Below, one piece after another: positions 31,638-42,471 of a DNA stretch of 64,000 bases; positions within the stretch are counted from its first letter, which is position 1, and the number at the start of each line of letters is the position of its first letter. Under the pieces are notes generated by a model. The model had not been told where the DNA came from. It did no database searches and worked only from the letters and a program-made list of their open reading frames with translations. Origin of the DNA: Streptomyces sp. LHD-70 (GTDB lineage Bacteria; Actinomycetota; Actinomycetes; Streptomycetales; Streptomycetaceae); contig NZ_JAVIFW010000002.1 of the NCBI RefSeq assembly GCF_031157275.1, positions 124,001-188,000 of the forward strand. The letters run 5' to 3'. Position numbers and translations under genes: made by a program.

Positions 31638-31750
31638 TGTGCGCGGCCCGCCGGCGGCCGGATCTCCGGGTCTCGGAGCTCCGGCCGCCGACCGGGGCCA
31701 TCACCTGCCCTTCGGACTGGCGGGGTTCGGCGGTTGGGAGGTGGTGGCTA

Positions 31751-33514
31751 CTACTTCACGCCGAGCGAGATGTAGTCGTAGCGACCGCTGTAGGCGGCCG
31801 AGGTGTAGACGTTGGTCACCCTCGATCCGCGCCAGGTGATGTTCTTCTCCTGGATGAACGGCATCCACACGGCCTGGTCGATCACGCGGTGACTCAGGTC
31901 CTTGTAGATCTTGGCGGCGTCCTCGGGCGTCTCGGCCGCGATGGCGTCGTCGAACATCTTGTCGATCTTCGGGTCGGAGACCTGCGCCTCGTTGTAGTTG
32001 CCGTTCTCGAAGATGAAGCGGCTGTCCCACAGCGGCTGGCCGAAGCCCTGGCCGGACGGGAAGTCCGGGCCCCAGCCGGCCATGATCATGCCGTAGCCGC
32101 GCTTCGCGACGACCGAGGGCGAGCCGGTGATGCTGGAGGACTCGGAGCCGACGATGGTGTCGACCTCCAGCTTGATGCCGACCTTGGCGAGGTCCTGCTG
32201 CAGCTGCGTGGCCGCTTCCTTCTCGTTGGGCTGGTCGCTGCGCGCGCTGATCTTGGTGGAGAAGCCGTTCGGCTTGCCGCACTTCTTCAGCGCGTCCTTG
32301 GCCTTGGCGACGTCCGGCTTGCCCTTGCGCTCCAGGACGCCGTACGGGTCGTAACTGGCGTCCGAGCCCGGGATCGACTTGGGCAGCGGGCTGACCGCGA
32401 TCTCACCGGCGGCGAGCTTGCCGCCGCGGGTCTTCTGCAGCGCGGCGAAGTCGGTGCCGTAGAAGACGGCCTTGCGGCACTCCAGCTTGTCGAAGGGCTT
32501 CGCCTTCGTGACCAGGGCGACGTACCGGATGAAGTCCGTCTCCATGTTGTCGACGTTGTCCTTGTGGTCCTGCATGGCGGAGATACGGCCCGACTGGGTC
32601 ATACCGGTGCCATTCATGTCGATGTCGTACTTGCCCTCCATCAACTTCTTGTCGTTCTCCTCCTTGTTGGAGGAGAAGGTGACGGTGACCTTGTCCGGCA
32701 GCGCGGGCCGCACCGGGTCGGAGGACTCCTTCCACTCGGTGTTGCGCACGAGCGTCAGGGACTTGCCGGGGCGGTACGACTCGAACTTGTACGGGCCGGA
32801 CGAGAACGGCATGTTCGCGTACTTGGCCTTGGTGTCCTTCTCCTGCTTCACGGGGGAGCCGGAGGGCATGGCCAGCATGTTCTCGAAGTCGCTGTTGGGC
32901 TTCGGGAGCTTGAAGATGATGGTCTGGTCGTCGGGCGTCTCGATCGCCTTCAGACCGAGCTTGTCCTTCGACTTGTCCTTGTACGGGCCCTCGTACTCGC
33001 CCTTGGGGTCGAGCACGTTCTTCAGGTACGCGGGACCACCGGTGATGACCTCGGTCGCCCAGATGCGCTCGATGCCGTACTTGATGTCCTTGGAGGTCAG
33101 CTTCGAGCCGTCCTCCCAGGTGAGCCCGTCACGCAGCTTGTACGTGTAGGTCTTGCCGTCGTCGCTGATCTCGGCCTTGTCCTTGGCCAGGTCGGGGACC
33201 AGGTTGTTGGACGCCTCGCCCGGCTTCGTGTCGTAGGTGACCAGGGTGCGCGTGTAGAAGCGCATAAAGTCCCAGGTCATGCCGTAGTAGGCGCGCTGCG
33301 GGTCGGCCGAGTCGATGGGCTGCTTCGCGATGAACCGCAGCGTGCCGCCCTTCTTCTTCGACGCGTTGGCGACCTTGTTGATGCCCGCGTTGTAGCCGGC
33401 ACCCTTGCTGTCGTCCTCGGTGTCGCCGCCGCCACAGGCCGTGGTGGTCATCAGCGCCGCGACGACCAGGGCCGCACCTGCGGTGAACCTTCGTTTCGTG
33501 GAAGCTCTGGGCAT
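31751..33514 (-). CDS. oppA: Peptide-binding lipoprotein (OppA/SBP family 5)
   Basis: A 587-residue extracellular solute-binding lipoprotein. The signal peptide runs MPRASTKRRFTAGAALVVAA and ends at a degenerate lipobox (TTAC, Cys near residue 26). The family-5 core is clear: ANNLVPDLAK-like segment (SNNLVPDLAKD), YTYKLRDGLTWEDGS and LTSKDIKYGIERI. The ATG at 33514 follows GGAGG at 11 bases; an upstream in-frame start at 33583 would mask the signal peptide. Placed second in the operon, between the two permease genes, as in the bldK order. The peptide ligand is unknown. Confidence 0.95.
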   Translation of the reverse strand: MPRASTKRRFTAGAALVVAALMTTTACGGGDTEDDSKGAGYNAGINKVANASKKKGGTLRFIAKQPIDSADPQRAYYGMTWDFMRFYTRTLVTYDTKPGEASNNLVPDLAKDKAEISDDGKTYTYKLRDGLTWEDGSKLTSKDIKYGIERIWATEVITGGPAYLKNVLDPKGEYEGPYKDKSKDKLGLKAIETPDDQTIIFKLPKPNSDFENMLAMPSGSPVKQEKDTKAKYANMPFSSGPYKFESYRPGKSLTLVRNTEWKESSDPVRPALPDKVTVTFSSNKEENDKKLMEGKYDIDMNGTGMTQSGRISAMQDHKDNVDNMETDFIRYVALVTKAKPFDKLECRKAVFYGTDFAALQKTRGGKLAAGEIAVSPLPKSIPGSDASYDPYGVLERKGKPDVAKAKDALKKCGKPNGFSTKISARSDQPNEKEAATQLQQDLAKVGIKLEVDTIVGSESSSITGSPSVVAKRGYGMIMAGWGPDFPSGQGFGQPLWDSRFIFENGNYNEAQVSDPKIDKMFDDAIAAETPEDAAKIYKDLSHRVIDQAVWMPFIQEKNITWRGSRVTNVYTSAAYSGRYDYISLGVK

Positions 33515-33616
33515 TTGTCTCGCATCCTCCGAGATTCGCGGTCCTTGGCTTTGGTGGCCTAGGAGCCTTTGGGCAGAAGCCACCTGACGGTGCGGCAGGG
33601 GCAGCTCAGATGAGGG

Positions 33617-34621
33617 TCAACGGGTTCCCTTGGGGTCCAGGGCGTCGCGCAGCCCGTCGCCGAAGAGGTTGAAGGCCAGCACGGTCAGGAAGATCGCCAG
33701 ACCGGGGAAGACCATGAACATCGGGTCGTGCTCGTAGACGTTGAGCGCGTCCCGGAGCATGCCGCCCCAGGAGGCGGTCGGCGGTCGGACACCCACGCCG
33801 AGGAAGCTCAGGGCCGCTTCGGTGAGGATGTTGGTCGGGATCATCAGCGTGGTGTAGACGGTGATCGGCGCGACCAGGTTCGGCAGCAGTTCGCGGAAGA
33901 GGATGTGTCGCGATCCGCCGCCCAGGCTGCGCGCGGCCTCCACGTACTCCCGCTCGCGCAGGGACAGCGTCTGACCGCGCACGATGCGCCCGATGTACGG
34001 CCAGCCGAAGAGGCCGATGACCAGGATCAGGGTGGCGATGCGGACGCCGCTGCCGGAGAGGCCGAACAAGTCGTCCGGGAGCACCGAGACGAGGGCGATG
34101 ATGAAGAGCAGCTGCGGGAAGGAGAGCAGCACGTCCATCGTGCGGCTGATCACCGCGTCCACCCAGCCGCCGAAGTACCCGGCGATGATGCCGAAGAGCG
34201 TGCCGAGGACGACGGCGACGACGGCGGCGAGCACGGCGACGAGCATCGAGATGCGGGCGCCGTAGACGATCCGGCTGAACACGTCGCGGCCCGTGTTGGG
34301 TTCGACGCCGAAGAGGAAGTCTCCGCTGATGCCGCCGAGCGCACCCTTGGGCAGGTTGGTGAGGTCTTCCAGCCGGTCCAGGTTGCCCTCGTTCGGCGGG
34401 TGGCCGAGGAGGCCGACGATCACCGGGGCGAAGACGCTCACCACGACCAGGAGCACGACAACGATGCCACCGGCCAGGGCGACCTTGTCCTGCTTCAGGC
34501 GGTTCCAGGCGATCTGCTTGAGGGAGCGCCCTTCGACCTTCTTGGCCCCGGACCCGTCCGCGGCCTCGACGGGCGCGGCCTTCGCCACGTCCGTGGGTGT
34601 GTCATGCATTGGCGCCGTCAT
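33617..34621 (-). CDS. oppC: Oligopeptide ABC transporter permease (OppC-like)
   Basis: A 334-residue permease of the DppC/OppC class. A cytoplasmic N-terminal segment with KQIAWNRLKQDKVALAGG precedes helix 1, the expected OppC_N motif. The EAA loop reads REREYVEAARSLGGGSRHIL. Typical LTEAALSFLGVGVRPPTASW is near the end and DGLRDALDPKGTR closes the protein. The first ATG (34621) is favoured by GAGAGGGG about 11 bases upstream; one four codons later is possible. It is the first gene of the five-gene operon. Confidence 0.95.
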   Translation of the reverse strand: MTAPMHDTPTDVAKAAPVEAADGSGAKKVEGRSLKQIAWNRLKQDKVALAGGIVVVLLVVVSVFAPVIVGLLGHPPNEGNLDRLEDLTNLPKGALGGISGDFLFGVEPNTGRDVFSRIVYGARISMLVAVLAAVVAVVLGTLFGIIAGYFGGWVDAVISRTMDVLLSFPQLLFIIALVSVLPDDLFGLSGSGVRIATLILVIGLFGWPYIGRIVRGQTLSLREREYVEAARSLGGGSRHILFRELLPNLVAPITVYTTLMIPTNILTEAALSFLGVGVRPPTASWGGMLRDALNVYEHDPMFMVFPGLAIFLTVLAFNLFGDGLRDALDPKGTR

Positions 34622-34970
34622 CGTGGCAGGGACCCCTCTCAACCGGTGGTGACCGGCCCACACTTGCCGCTGTAGCGACTGGTTCGTATGCGTGGCGCAA
34701 GCGGCACCGGCCCTCGGGCCGTTTGGTCTGGCAGCTCGCACACAGGCCCGAAAGGCCGTACATCCGGGGAGTCTTCAATGTGTCCGCGATCACCCGCCAG
34801 CCCTGGTGGTGAATGGATGCGCAACCGTGATGTGGCCAGCGGGCTTCCGTTATGCGAACGTCCGGTTCGCCCTCGCGGGCGCGCAAATTCGGTCAACTTG
34901 CCGCAGAGGGGCTTAAGTTGCGAGGGGGTCCCAATCCGTGGGCTCGGGGGCCAGTCCCCGGACCCCCGCT
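34622..34970. other. Gene-free stretch upstream of the opp operon
   Basis: About 350 bases without a convincing gene, which must contain the opp promoter. Visible structure is limited to an imperfect palindrome with arms CAACTT (34897) and AAGTTG (34915). I could not identify a clear -35/-10 pair. Confidence 0.4.
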
Positions 34971-35029
34971 CCTCAATCGCCGGAGGGGCTGATTTTTCAG
35001 CCCCTCCTTCGGGAAGGGGCGGGGAGGGG
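34971..35029. repeat. Streptomycete intergenic repeat copy after the SseB-like gene
   Basis: CCTCAATCGCCGGAGGGGCT followed by a hairpin with arms GGAGGGGCTGA (34982-34992) and TCAGCCCCTCC (34997-35007) and a TTTT loop. A G-rich tail (TCGGGAAGGGGCGGG) also follows the copy at 58994. It lies 12 bases beyond the stop of the gene 35041-35817 and probably acts as its terminator. Confidence 0.8.
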
Positions 35030-35040
35030 AAGAGGCAGCG

Positions 35041-35817
35041 TCAGTACCCGCCCTGTTGCGGGTAGCCGTAGCCCGCGCCGCCCGGGGCCACGTGGGCCTC
35101 TCGGTCGTAGAACGGGCGGGAGTTGGCGCGGAGCCACATCGCGACCGGGTCGTACTCGTCGGAGAGCGCGACCGTCGAGACGGGGAGGCCCTCCGGCACC
35201 GCCGCGATGGACTGCTGCATCATCGCCCGCACCGCGTCGACGGACGCCGCGTCCGTGCCGTACACATCCAGGCCGATCGCCAGATACGGCGCGCCCACCG
35301 CGGGCTGCACCCACGCGCGGCGCAGCGAGCGGACGACCGGCGTGCGGTGCGCGTTCTGCGTCAAGTGGGCGTAGAACTGCGGGATTTCGACGGCCGGTTC
35401 GGACAGCCGCAGGGGGCCCGCGGGGGCCTTGTCCAGGCCGGTCGCGATGCGCCGCAGGTCCAGCCACGGGATCCCGACGCCGCCGCCGGGCGCGTGCGGG
35501 TTGAGCCAGAGGCCGTACTGGTCGGGGAAGAGCGTGCGGGCCACGTCGACGCCCGCGACGACCTCATGCGCACGGTTCCAGCCGGAGGCGGCGAGCTCCT
35601 GCGCGGAAGTCACGCAGGGGGCGTAGCCGAAGCCCTCCACGTCCATGTTCCCGTACTGCGCGTCCGGGGATCCGGCCTGGCCGTGCCAGAGGAGCATCCA
35701 CACCCGGCCCTCGGCGATCGCGCCGAGCAGCGCTTCGTAGGCGTCGTACCGCCCGGGTGTGACCTGGCGCAGCATGTGCTCGACCTGCCCGACCGCAGCC
35801 GTGCCCGACGCACTCAC
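35041..35817 (-). CDS. SseB-like protein, copy 1
   Basis: A 258-residue protein with the two-part SseB architecture (SseB N-terminal domain and SseB C-terminal domain). E. coli SseB influences serine sensitivity; the biochemical role is unknown. Recognisable parts are EGRVWMLLWHGQAG near residue 40, SSAQEL-like TSAQELAASGWNRAHEVV, and the C-terminal SVDAVRAMMQQSIAAVPEGL. The tail is Gly/Tyr/Gln-rich. The GTG at 35817 is chosen because AGGGG lies about 10 bases upstream; an in-frame ATG at 35847 is the alternative. It is adjacent to a divergent paralogue-like gene on the same strand. Confidence 0.8.
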   Translation of the reverse strand: MSASGTAAVGQVEHMLRQVTPGRYDAYEALLGAIAEGRVWMLLWHGQAGSPDAQYGNMDVEGFGYAPCVTSAQELAASGWNRAHEVVAGVDVARTLFPDQYGLWLNPHAPGGGVGIPWLDLRRIATGLDKAPAGPLRLSEPAVEIPQFYAHLTQNAHRTPVVRSLRRAWVQPAVGAPYLAIGLDVYGTDAASVDAVRAMMQQSIAAVPEGLPVSTVALSDEYDPVAMWLRANSRPFYDREAHVAPGGAGYGYPQQGGY

Positions 35818-35993
35818 TAGTTGACCGCCCCTTCGCCCCGTACGCATCGACTGCCGTCCCCGACCTCTCCCGGCCCGGGCACCCGGGCCGCACTGGGGAC
35901 ACCCGGGTCATCAAACCAGCTTATGCGGCGCGGTTCGCAGCGGCGCTCCACAGCCGGAATCCCGCCCAGAAGAGGAATACGATGCTCCGCCCG

Positions 35994-36791
35994 TCAGTGG
36001 CCGTCGGTGTAGAACGGCCGCGCCTTCTCCCGCATCCAGTCCGCCACCGGGTCCTGGGTGACGTCAAGCAGGACCAGGTTCACCGGCCATGCCACCGGCA
36101 CGCGGCCGAGCGCACGGCCCAGCGCGTCCATCGGTCTGTTCCGGTCTGCGCCCTCCCAGTTCGACAGCTCGACGCCGACGAACATCACCGGGCTCTCACC
36201 CTCGATGCTCGCGAGGCAGCGGCGCGCGCTGCGCACCACGCCCGTGGCGGCGAACTCCTCGCCCGCGGCGGCCAGGAAGTCCACCGGGTCGTCCTGCCAG
36301 TCCGGCTGGAACAGCCGGACCCGGCCGCCGGTCGTCGGCCCGTCCAGCTCGGTGCGGCCGGTGCGGCACAGCTCCGCCACCGCGGGCGGCGGCAGCGGCA
36401 CCCCGACCGCGCCCTCGGGGTTCACGGCGATGCCGAGCAGCGGCGGAAGGCCGCGGGCGAACTCCACGGCGGGCGCGACGGTGTACGGCATGTGCTCGCC
36501 GGCGACCCGGCGCAGCTGTTCCTCGGAGCTGAAGACCGGTACGTAGGCCGCGCCGCCGATGTCCATCGTGGGCAGGTCCAGGTTCGGGCTGTCCTGGCTG
36601 CCGCCGTTCGGCAGCGGGACCCAGACGCGGCTGCGGCCGAGCACCTGCAGGATCCGGCCGCCCGCCGACGCGGGACCGGGCTCGGCACCGGCGCCGAGCG
36701 AGGCCGCGAGGACCTCCTCCAGCTCGTTCGCAGGCCAGCCTCCGTACGGATGCCCCTGAGGCCCCTGCGCACCCTGTCCCGGAATGTCCAT
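35994..36791 (-). CDS. SseB-like protein, copy 2
   Basis: A 265-residue protein with the same two-domain layout as the downstream gene: YVPVFSSEEQLRRVAGEHMP in the N-terminal SseB domain and CLASIEGESPVMFVGVELSN in the C-terminal half. It begins with a Gly/Pro/Gln-rich segment (MDIPGQGAQGPQGHPYGGW). The two SseB genes are separated by 176 bases and probably arose by duplication. No catalytic residues are known for the family. Confidence 0.8.
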   Translation of the reverse strand: MDIPGQGAQGPQGHPYGGWPANELEEVLAASLGAGAEPGPASAGGRILQVLGRSRVWVPLPNGGSQDSPNLDLPTMDIGGAAYVPVFSSEEQLRRVAGEHMPYTVAPAVEFARGLPPLLGIAVNPEGAVGVPLPPPAVAELCRTGRTELDGPTTGGRVRLFQPDWQDDPVDFLAAAGEEFAATGVVRSARRCLASIEGESPVMFVGVELSNWEGADRNRPMDALGRALGRVPVAWPVNLVLLDVTQDPVADWMREKARPFYTDGH

Positions 36792-36902
36792 CTCGTACCT
36801 CTGCCGCCCTGCTTCACCTACGTGTCCGCACCTGCGCCCCAGACCCTAACTCCTCGGCCAGGGGCGGCGAGGAGCCGTCCACGGGTGGGCTCCCGGCGGC
36901 GG

Positions 36903-37574
36903 TCAGCGTCCGAAGCCGATCCCCCGCAGCCGGTCCACCGCGTCCCGGTCGAGCAGCACCGCCGAGGCGCAGCCCGCCGGGATACGGCCCCGCTCCGCGT
37001 CCCGGACCAGGCGGCCGACGGCCCTGCGGTGCCGCGCGAAGGCGTACCGCGAGACGCCGCGGCCGCGCTCGCGCTGGCCGGCGAGGGCCGTGTCCGGGTC
37101 GACGTCGAGCAGCAGCAGATGCAGTCCGCGGCCGCGGCGCTGCGCCTCGCGGGCGAGCCAGCGGCGCACCCAGGACTGCGTACCGCAGTCGTGCACGACG
37201 ACGCTCGCGCCGGAGCGCAGGGCGCGGCGCAGGCCGGCGTAGTGCGCGACCCGGACCAGGGGGCGGTACAGCGCGTACGGCAGGAAGCCGGGCATCCGGC
37301 GGGCCCAGCGGTCGCGGGCGTCCTGGGAGTCGAACCGGGGCGAGGCCACCACGCGGTCGATCAGCGTCGTCTTGCCGCTGCCGGGCAGGCCCGAGACCAC
37401 GACGAGGTCGCCCGCGCCGAAGCACAGCTGCCGCGGCGCCCGCCCGGCGCGGTGCCGCAGGTCCCGGACCACGGGCGCGGGACCGAGCGCCTCCGCCGCC
37501 GCGGCGCCCGGCTGCTCGGGCACCGCGACACCATTCGTCGCGGTCATCGCCGGATACGCGCTGGCCTTGTGCAC
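36903..37574 (-). CDS. P-loop ATP-binding protein (AAA/kinase-like)
   Basis: A 223-residue single-domain P-loop protein. Walker A VVVSGLPGSGKTTLIDRVV lies near residues 58-75. A likely lid or base-binding region is VVHDCGTQSWVRRWLAREAQ, and LLLLDVDPDTALAGQRERGR resembles a kinase lid sequence. It looks like a zeta-toxin/adenylate-kinase-like small-molecule or protein kinase, substrate unknown. The GTG at 37574 has GGGGAGG 9 bases upstream. It is divergent from the glycine riboswitch and gcvT. Confidence 0.75.
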   Translation of the reverse strand: MHKASAYPAMTATNGVAVPEQPGAAAAEALGPAPVVRDLRHRAGRAPRQLCFGAGDLVVVSGLPGSGKTTLIDRVVASPRFDSQDARDRWARRMPGFLPYALYRPLVRVAHYAGLRRALRSGASVVVHDCGTQSWVRRWLAREAQRRGRGLHLLLLDVDPDTALAGQRERGRGVSRYAFARHRRAVGRLVRDAERGRIPAGCASAVLLDRDAVDRLRGIGFGR

Positions 37575-37799
37575 CGTGATCGTCCTCCCCGTTCGGTCAC
37601 GCGACTCTTCTCGCCCACTGTAAAGAGACGGTAATGCGGCACAAGCGGATTACCCCATTACCTGTGTCACCACCCTCGCCCACCTGTGACCTGGCCGTCG
37701 CCGTGCACCGGCCCGGTCACAGATCCGCAGCGGCCCGCTCCGCGCGGGCGCAGGCGTGCAATGATGTGCGGGCCAACTCCATACCGGCCGCTTGAATCC

Positions 37800-37965
37800 G
37801 CGCGGGAGAGCCCCCAGCCAGCATCGGGGCGCCGAAGGAGCAAGATCCTCCCTTGAATCTCTCAGGCCCAGTTACCGCGCGGGCGAGGCAGATCTGAAAA
37901 GCGAGCCGCGCTGTGTGGCTCCACCCAAGGTGCAAGCCGGGCTCCCGGCGAACCTCTCAGGTTGT
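37800..37965 (+). promoter_or_regulatory. Tandem glycine riboswitch controlling gcvT-gcvH-glyA
   Basis: Two consecutive glycine aptamers. Aptamer 1 (about 37800-37880): P1 arms GCGCGG (37800-37805) and CCGCGC (37875-37880), with the conserved GGGAGAG, GCCGAAGGAGCAA and GAATCTCTCAGG. Aptamer 2 (about 37881-37965): CCACCCAAGGTGCAA and GAACCTCTCAGG. A short linker joins them, as in classic cooperative glycine switches. Elevated glycine is expected to raise expression of the glycine-cleavage genes that follow. Confidence 0.95.
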
Positions 37966-37982
37966 GAATCCCAGGTTGTGAA
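37958..37982 (+). repeat. 11-base direct repeat in the riboswitch expression platform
   Basis: CAGGTTGTGAA occurs at 37958-37968 and again at 37972-37982, so the 3' edge of aptamer 2 is duplicated just downstream. The second copy could compete for the same pairing partners. Confidence 0.6.
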
Positions 37983-38046
37983 ACCGCGGGTTCCGATGAC
38001 AGATGGGGAGGACGACCTCGCCAGTCATGCCCCGGGAGCCACACAC

Positions 38047-39168
38047 ATGAGCCCATCCGTATCGCCGCGCCGTACGGCGCTCGACGCGCTGCACCGTTCG
38101 CTCGGCGCGACCATGACCGACTTCGCGGGCTGGGACATGCCGCTGCGCTACGCAAGCGAGCGCGACGAGCACAACGCCGTCCGCACCGCCGCCGGCCTCT
38201 TCGACCTCTCCCACATGGGCGAGATCACCGTCACCGGCGTACAGGCCGCGGACCTCCTCGACCACGCCCTGGTCGGCAACATGGGCTCCATCAAGCCCGG
38301 CCGCGCCCGCTACACCATGATCTGCCGCGAGGACGGCGGCATCCTCGACGACCTGATCGTCTACCGCCTGGAGGCCGACACCTACATGGTCGTCGCCAAC
38401 GCCTCCAACGCCCAGACCGTCCTCGACGCCCTCGTCGAGCGCGCCCCCGGCTTCGACGCCGAGGTCCGCGACGACCGCGAGGCGTACGCGCTGCTCGCCG
38501 TGCAGGGCCCGCACTCCCCCGCGATCCTCAAGTCGGTCACGGACGCCGACCTCGACGGCCTCAAGTACTACGCGGGCCTGCCCGGCACCGTCGCGGGTGC
38601 CCCCGCCCTGATCGCCCGCACCGGCTACACCGGCGAGGACGGCTTCGAGCTGTTCCTCGCGCCCGAGCACGCCGAGCAGGTCTGGCAGGCGCTCACCGAG
38701 GCGGGCCAGGAGTACGGCCTCGTCCCGGCCGGCCTGTCCTGCCGCGACACCCTGCGCCTGGAGGCGGGCATGCCGCTGTACGGGCACGAGCTCAGCACCG
38801 CGCTGACGCCGTTCGACGCCGGACTCGGCCGCGTCGTGAAGTTCGAGAAGGCCGGTGCTTTCGTCGGCCGTGACGCGCTCGCCGCCGCCGCCGAGCGCGC
38901 CGAGAAGAACCCGCCGCGCAAGCTCGTCGGCCTGATCGCCGAGGGCCGCCGGGTGCCCCGCGCAGGCATGGCCGTAGTGGCCGACGGCACCGTCATCGGC
39001 GAGATCACCTCAGGGGCCCCGTCCCCGACCCTCGGCAAGCCGATCGCGATGGCGTACGTCGACGCCGCGCACGCCGAGCCCGGCAGCAAGGGCGTCGGCG
39101 TGGACATCCGCGGCACCCACGAGCCGTACGAGGTCGTGGCGCTGCCCTTCTACCAGCGGCAGAAGTGA
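38047..39168 (+). CDS. gcvT: Glycine cleavage system aminomethyltransferase (T protein)
   Basis: A 373-residue T protein. It moves the aminomethyl carbon from lipoyl-GcvH to tetrahydrofolate, releasing ammonia and forming 5,10-methylene-THF. It starts with [20 protein letters not shown] and has the folate-binding FDLSHMGEI motif, [12 protein letters not shown] and [17 protein letters not shown]. The ATG at 38047 has GGGAG 8 bases upstream. The riboswitch ends about 80 bases upstream. Confidence 0.98.
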   Translation: MSPSVSPRRTALDALHRSLGATMTDFAGWDMPLRYASERDEHNAVRTAAGLFDLSHMGEITVTGVQAADLLDHALVGNMGSIKPGRARYTMICREDGGILDDLIVYRLEADTYMVVANASNAQTVLDALVERAPGFDAEVRDDREAYALLAVQGPHSPAILKSVTDADLDGLKYYAGLPGTVAGAPALIARTGYTGEDGFELFLAPEHAEQVWQALTEAGQEYGLVPAGLSCRDTLRLEAGMPLYGHELSTALTPFDAGLGRVVKFEKAGAFVGRDALAAAAERAEKNPPRKLVGLIAEGRRVPRAGMAVVADGTVIGEITSGAPSPTLGKPIAMAYVDAAHAEPGSKGVGVDIRGTHEPYEVVALPFYQRQK

Positions 39169-39235
39169 CACACCCGCTCCGCACTTCCCTCCCCTCGTCC
39201 CTCAGCACTCCACCGCGTACAGGAGAATTCAGGCC

Positions 39236-39613
39236 ATGAGCAACCCCAAGGAACTGCGTTACAGCAAGGAACACGAGTGGCTGTCGGCGGCCGCCGACGG
39301 TGTGTCCACGATCGGCATCACCGAGCACGCCGCGAACGCGCTCGGCGATGTGGTCTTCGTCGAGCTGCCCGAGGTCGGCGCGACCGTGACCGCCGGCGAG
39401 ACCTGTGGCGAGCTGGAGTCGACCAAGTCGGTCAGCGAGCTGTACTCGCCGGTCACCGGTGAGGTCGTCGAGGCCAACGAGGACGTCGTGAACGACCCGT
39501 CGCTCGTCAACTCGGCCCCGTTCGAGGGCGGTTGGCTCTTCAAGGTCCGCGTCTCCGAGGAGCAGCAGGACCTGATGTCCGCCGACGAGTACACCGAGTT
39601 CTCCGGAAGCTGA
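39236..39613 (+). CDS. gcvH: Glycine cleavage system H protein
   Basis: A 125-residue lipoyl carrier that shuttles the methylamine group between the P, T and L proteins. It begins [17 protein letters not shown]. The lipoylated Lys is in [20 protein letters not shown] near residue 63. A GGAGAATT sequence lies upstream of the ATG. It is 67 bases after gcvT and 12 bases before glyA, clearly one operon. Confidence 0.98.
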   Translation: MSNPKELRYSKEHEWLSAAADGVSTIGITEHAANALGDVVFVELPEVGATVTAGETCGELESTKSVSELYSPVTGEVVEANEDVVNDPSLVNSAPFEGGWLFKVRVSEEQQDLMSADEYTEFSGS

Positions 39614-39625
39614 GGCGCCGTACCC

Positions 39626-40888
39626 ATGTCTGTGCTGAACACCCCTCTCCACGAGCTCGACCCCGACGTCGCCGCCGCCGTCGACGCCGAGCTGCACCGC
39701 CAGCAGTCCACCCTCGAAATGATCGCCTCGGAGAACTTCGCTCCGGTCGCCGTCATGGAGGCGCAGGGCACCGTCCTCACCAACAAGTACGCCGAGGGCT
39801 ACCCGGGCCGCCGCTACTACGGCGGCTGCGAGCACGTCGACGTCACCGAGCAGATCGCGATCGACCGGATCAAGGACCTGTTCGGCGCCGAGTACGCCAA
39901 CGTCCAGCCGCACTCCGGCGCCTCCGCCAACCAGGCCGCCCTCTTCGCGATCGCCCAGCCCGGCGACACGATCCTCGGCCTCGACCTGGCGCACGGCGGC
40001 CACCTCACCCACGGCATGCGCCTGAACTTCTCCGGCAAGCAGTTCAACGTGGTCGCGTACCACGTCGACGAAGCCGGTCTGGTCGACATGGCCGAGGTCG
40101 AGCGCCTCGCCAAGGAGAACCAGCCCAAGGTGATCATCGCGGGCTGGTCCGCCTACCCGCGCCACCTGGACTTCGCCGAGTTCCGCCGCATCGCCGACGA
40201 GGTCGGCGCGAAGCTGTGGGTCGACATGGCGCACTTCGCCGGTCTCGTCGCCGCCGGACTGCACCCCAACCCGGTGCCGTACGCGGACGTGGTGACCTCC
40301 ACCACCCACAAGACGCTCGGCGGCCCCCGCGGCGGCGTCATCCTGGCCCGGAACAAGGACTTCGCGAAGAAGCTGAACTCCGCGGTCTTCCCCGGCTTCC
40401 AGGGCGGCCCCCTGGAGCACGTGATCGCCGCCAAGGCCGTGTCCTTCAAGGTCGCGGCCAGCGAGGACTTCAAGGAGCGCCAGCAGCGCACCCTGGACGG
40501 CGCCCGCATCCTGGCCGAGCGCCTGGTGCAGGACGACGCCAAGGCCGCCGGCGTCGACGTCCTCTCCGGCGGCACCGACGTCCACCTGGTCCTCGTCGAC
40601 CTGCGCAACAGCGAGCTCGACGGACAGCAGGCCGAGGACCGCCTCCACGAGGTCGGCATCACCGTCAACCGCAACGCCGTCCCGAACGACCCGCGGCCCC
40701 CGATGGTCACCTCGGGCCTGCGGATCGGCACCCCGGCGCTCGCCACGCGCGGCTTCGGGGCGGAGGACTTCCGCGAGGTCGCCGACATCATCGCCGAGGC
40801 CCTCAAGCCGGACTTCGACGCCGAGTCGCTCAAGGCCCGCGTCACCGCCCTGGCCGAGAAGCACCCGCTCTACCCCGGCCTGAAGTAA
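39626..40888 (+). CDS. glyA: Serine hydroxymethyltransferase
   Basis: A 420-residue PLP enzyme interconverting glycine plus 5,10-methylene-THF with serine plus THF. It contains [39 protein letters not shown] and the PLP lysine in [16 protein letters not shown]. In this operon it can use methylene-THF made by the cleavage system to turn a second glycine into serine, which the downstream SdaA deaminates. A short GC hairpin and the structured sdaA leader follow its stop. Confidence 0.98.
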   Translation: MSVLNTPLHELDPDVAAAVDAELHRQQSTLEMIASENFAPVAVMEAQGTVLTNKYAEGYPGRRYYGGCEHVDVTEQIAIDRIKDLFGAEYANVQPHSGASANQAALFAIAQPGDTILGLDLAHGGHLTHGMRLNFSGKQFNVVAYHVDEAGLVDMAEVERLAKENQPKVIIAGWSAYPRHLDFAEFRRIADEVGAKLWVDMAHFAGLVAAGLHPNPVPYADVVTSTTHKTLGGPRGGVILARNKDFAKKLNSAVFPGFQGGPLEHVIAAKAVSFKVAASEDFKERQQRTLDGARILAERLVQDDAKAAGVDVLSGGTDVHLVLVDLRNSELDGQQAEDRLHEVGITVNRNAVPNDPRPPMVTSGLRIGTPALATRGFGAEDFREVADIIAEALKPDFDAESLKARVTALAEKHPLYPGLK

Positions 40889-40897
40889 ACCGGGACA

Positions 40898-40977
40898 CTT
40901 TCGTACCCTTTAGTTCGTACGTACGAAAGGTCGGGGCACCCCGCACACTGGACAGTGTCAGTGAGCGAGGTGCCCCG
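40898..40977 (+). promoter_or_regulatory. Structured leader between glyA and sdaA
   Basis: Three nested or adjacent inverted repeats in 80 bases: CTTTCGTA (40898-40905) with TACGAAAG (40922-40929); the perfect palindrome TTCGTACGTACGAA (40914-40927); and CGGGGCACC (40932-40940) with GGTGCCCCG (40969-40977). Inside the last is an ACACTG/CAGTGT hairpin (40945-40958). It may combine a glyA terminator with a cis-regulatory element for sdaA. I recognise no known riboswitch class. Confidence 0.55.
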
Positions 40978-41075
40978 CACCACGTCCACACCCCCCGCAC
41001 GTCCTGCACCGCCCTTGTTTCTCTGCGTCACCCCCGGCAGACAACGGCGTCTACCAACCACCCCTTGGAGTTCCC

Positions 41076-42446
<1,371 letters not shown>

Positions 42447-42471
42447 ACCGCTGAGCAGTACGTACGAAAGA

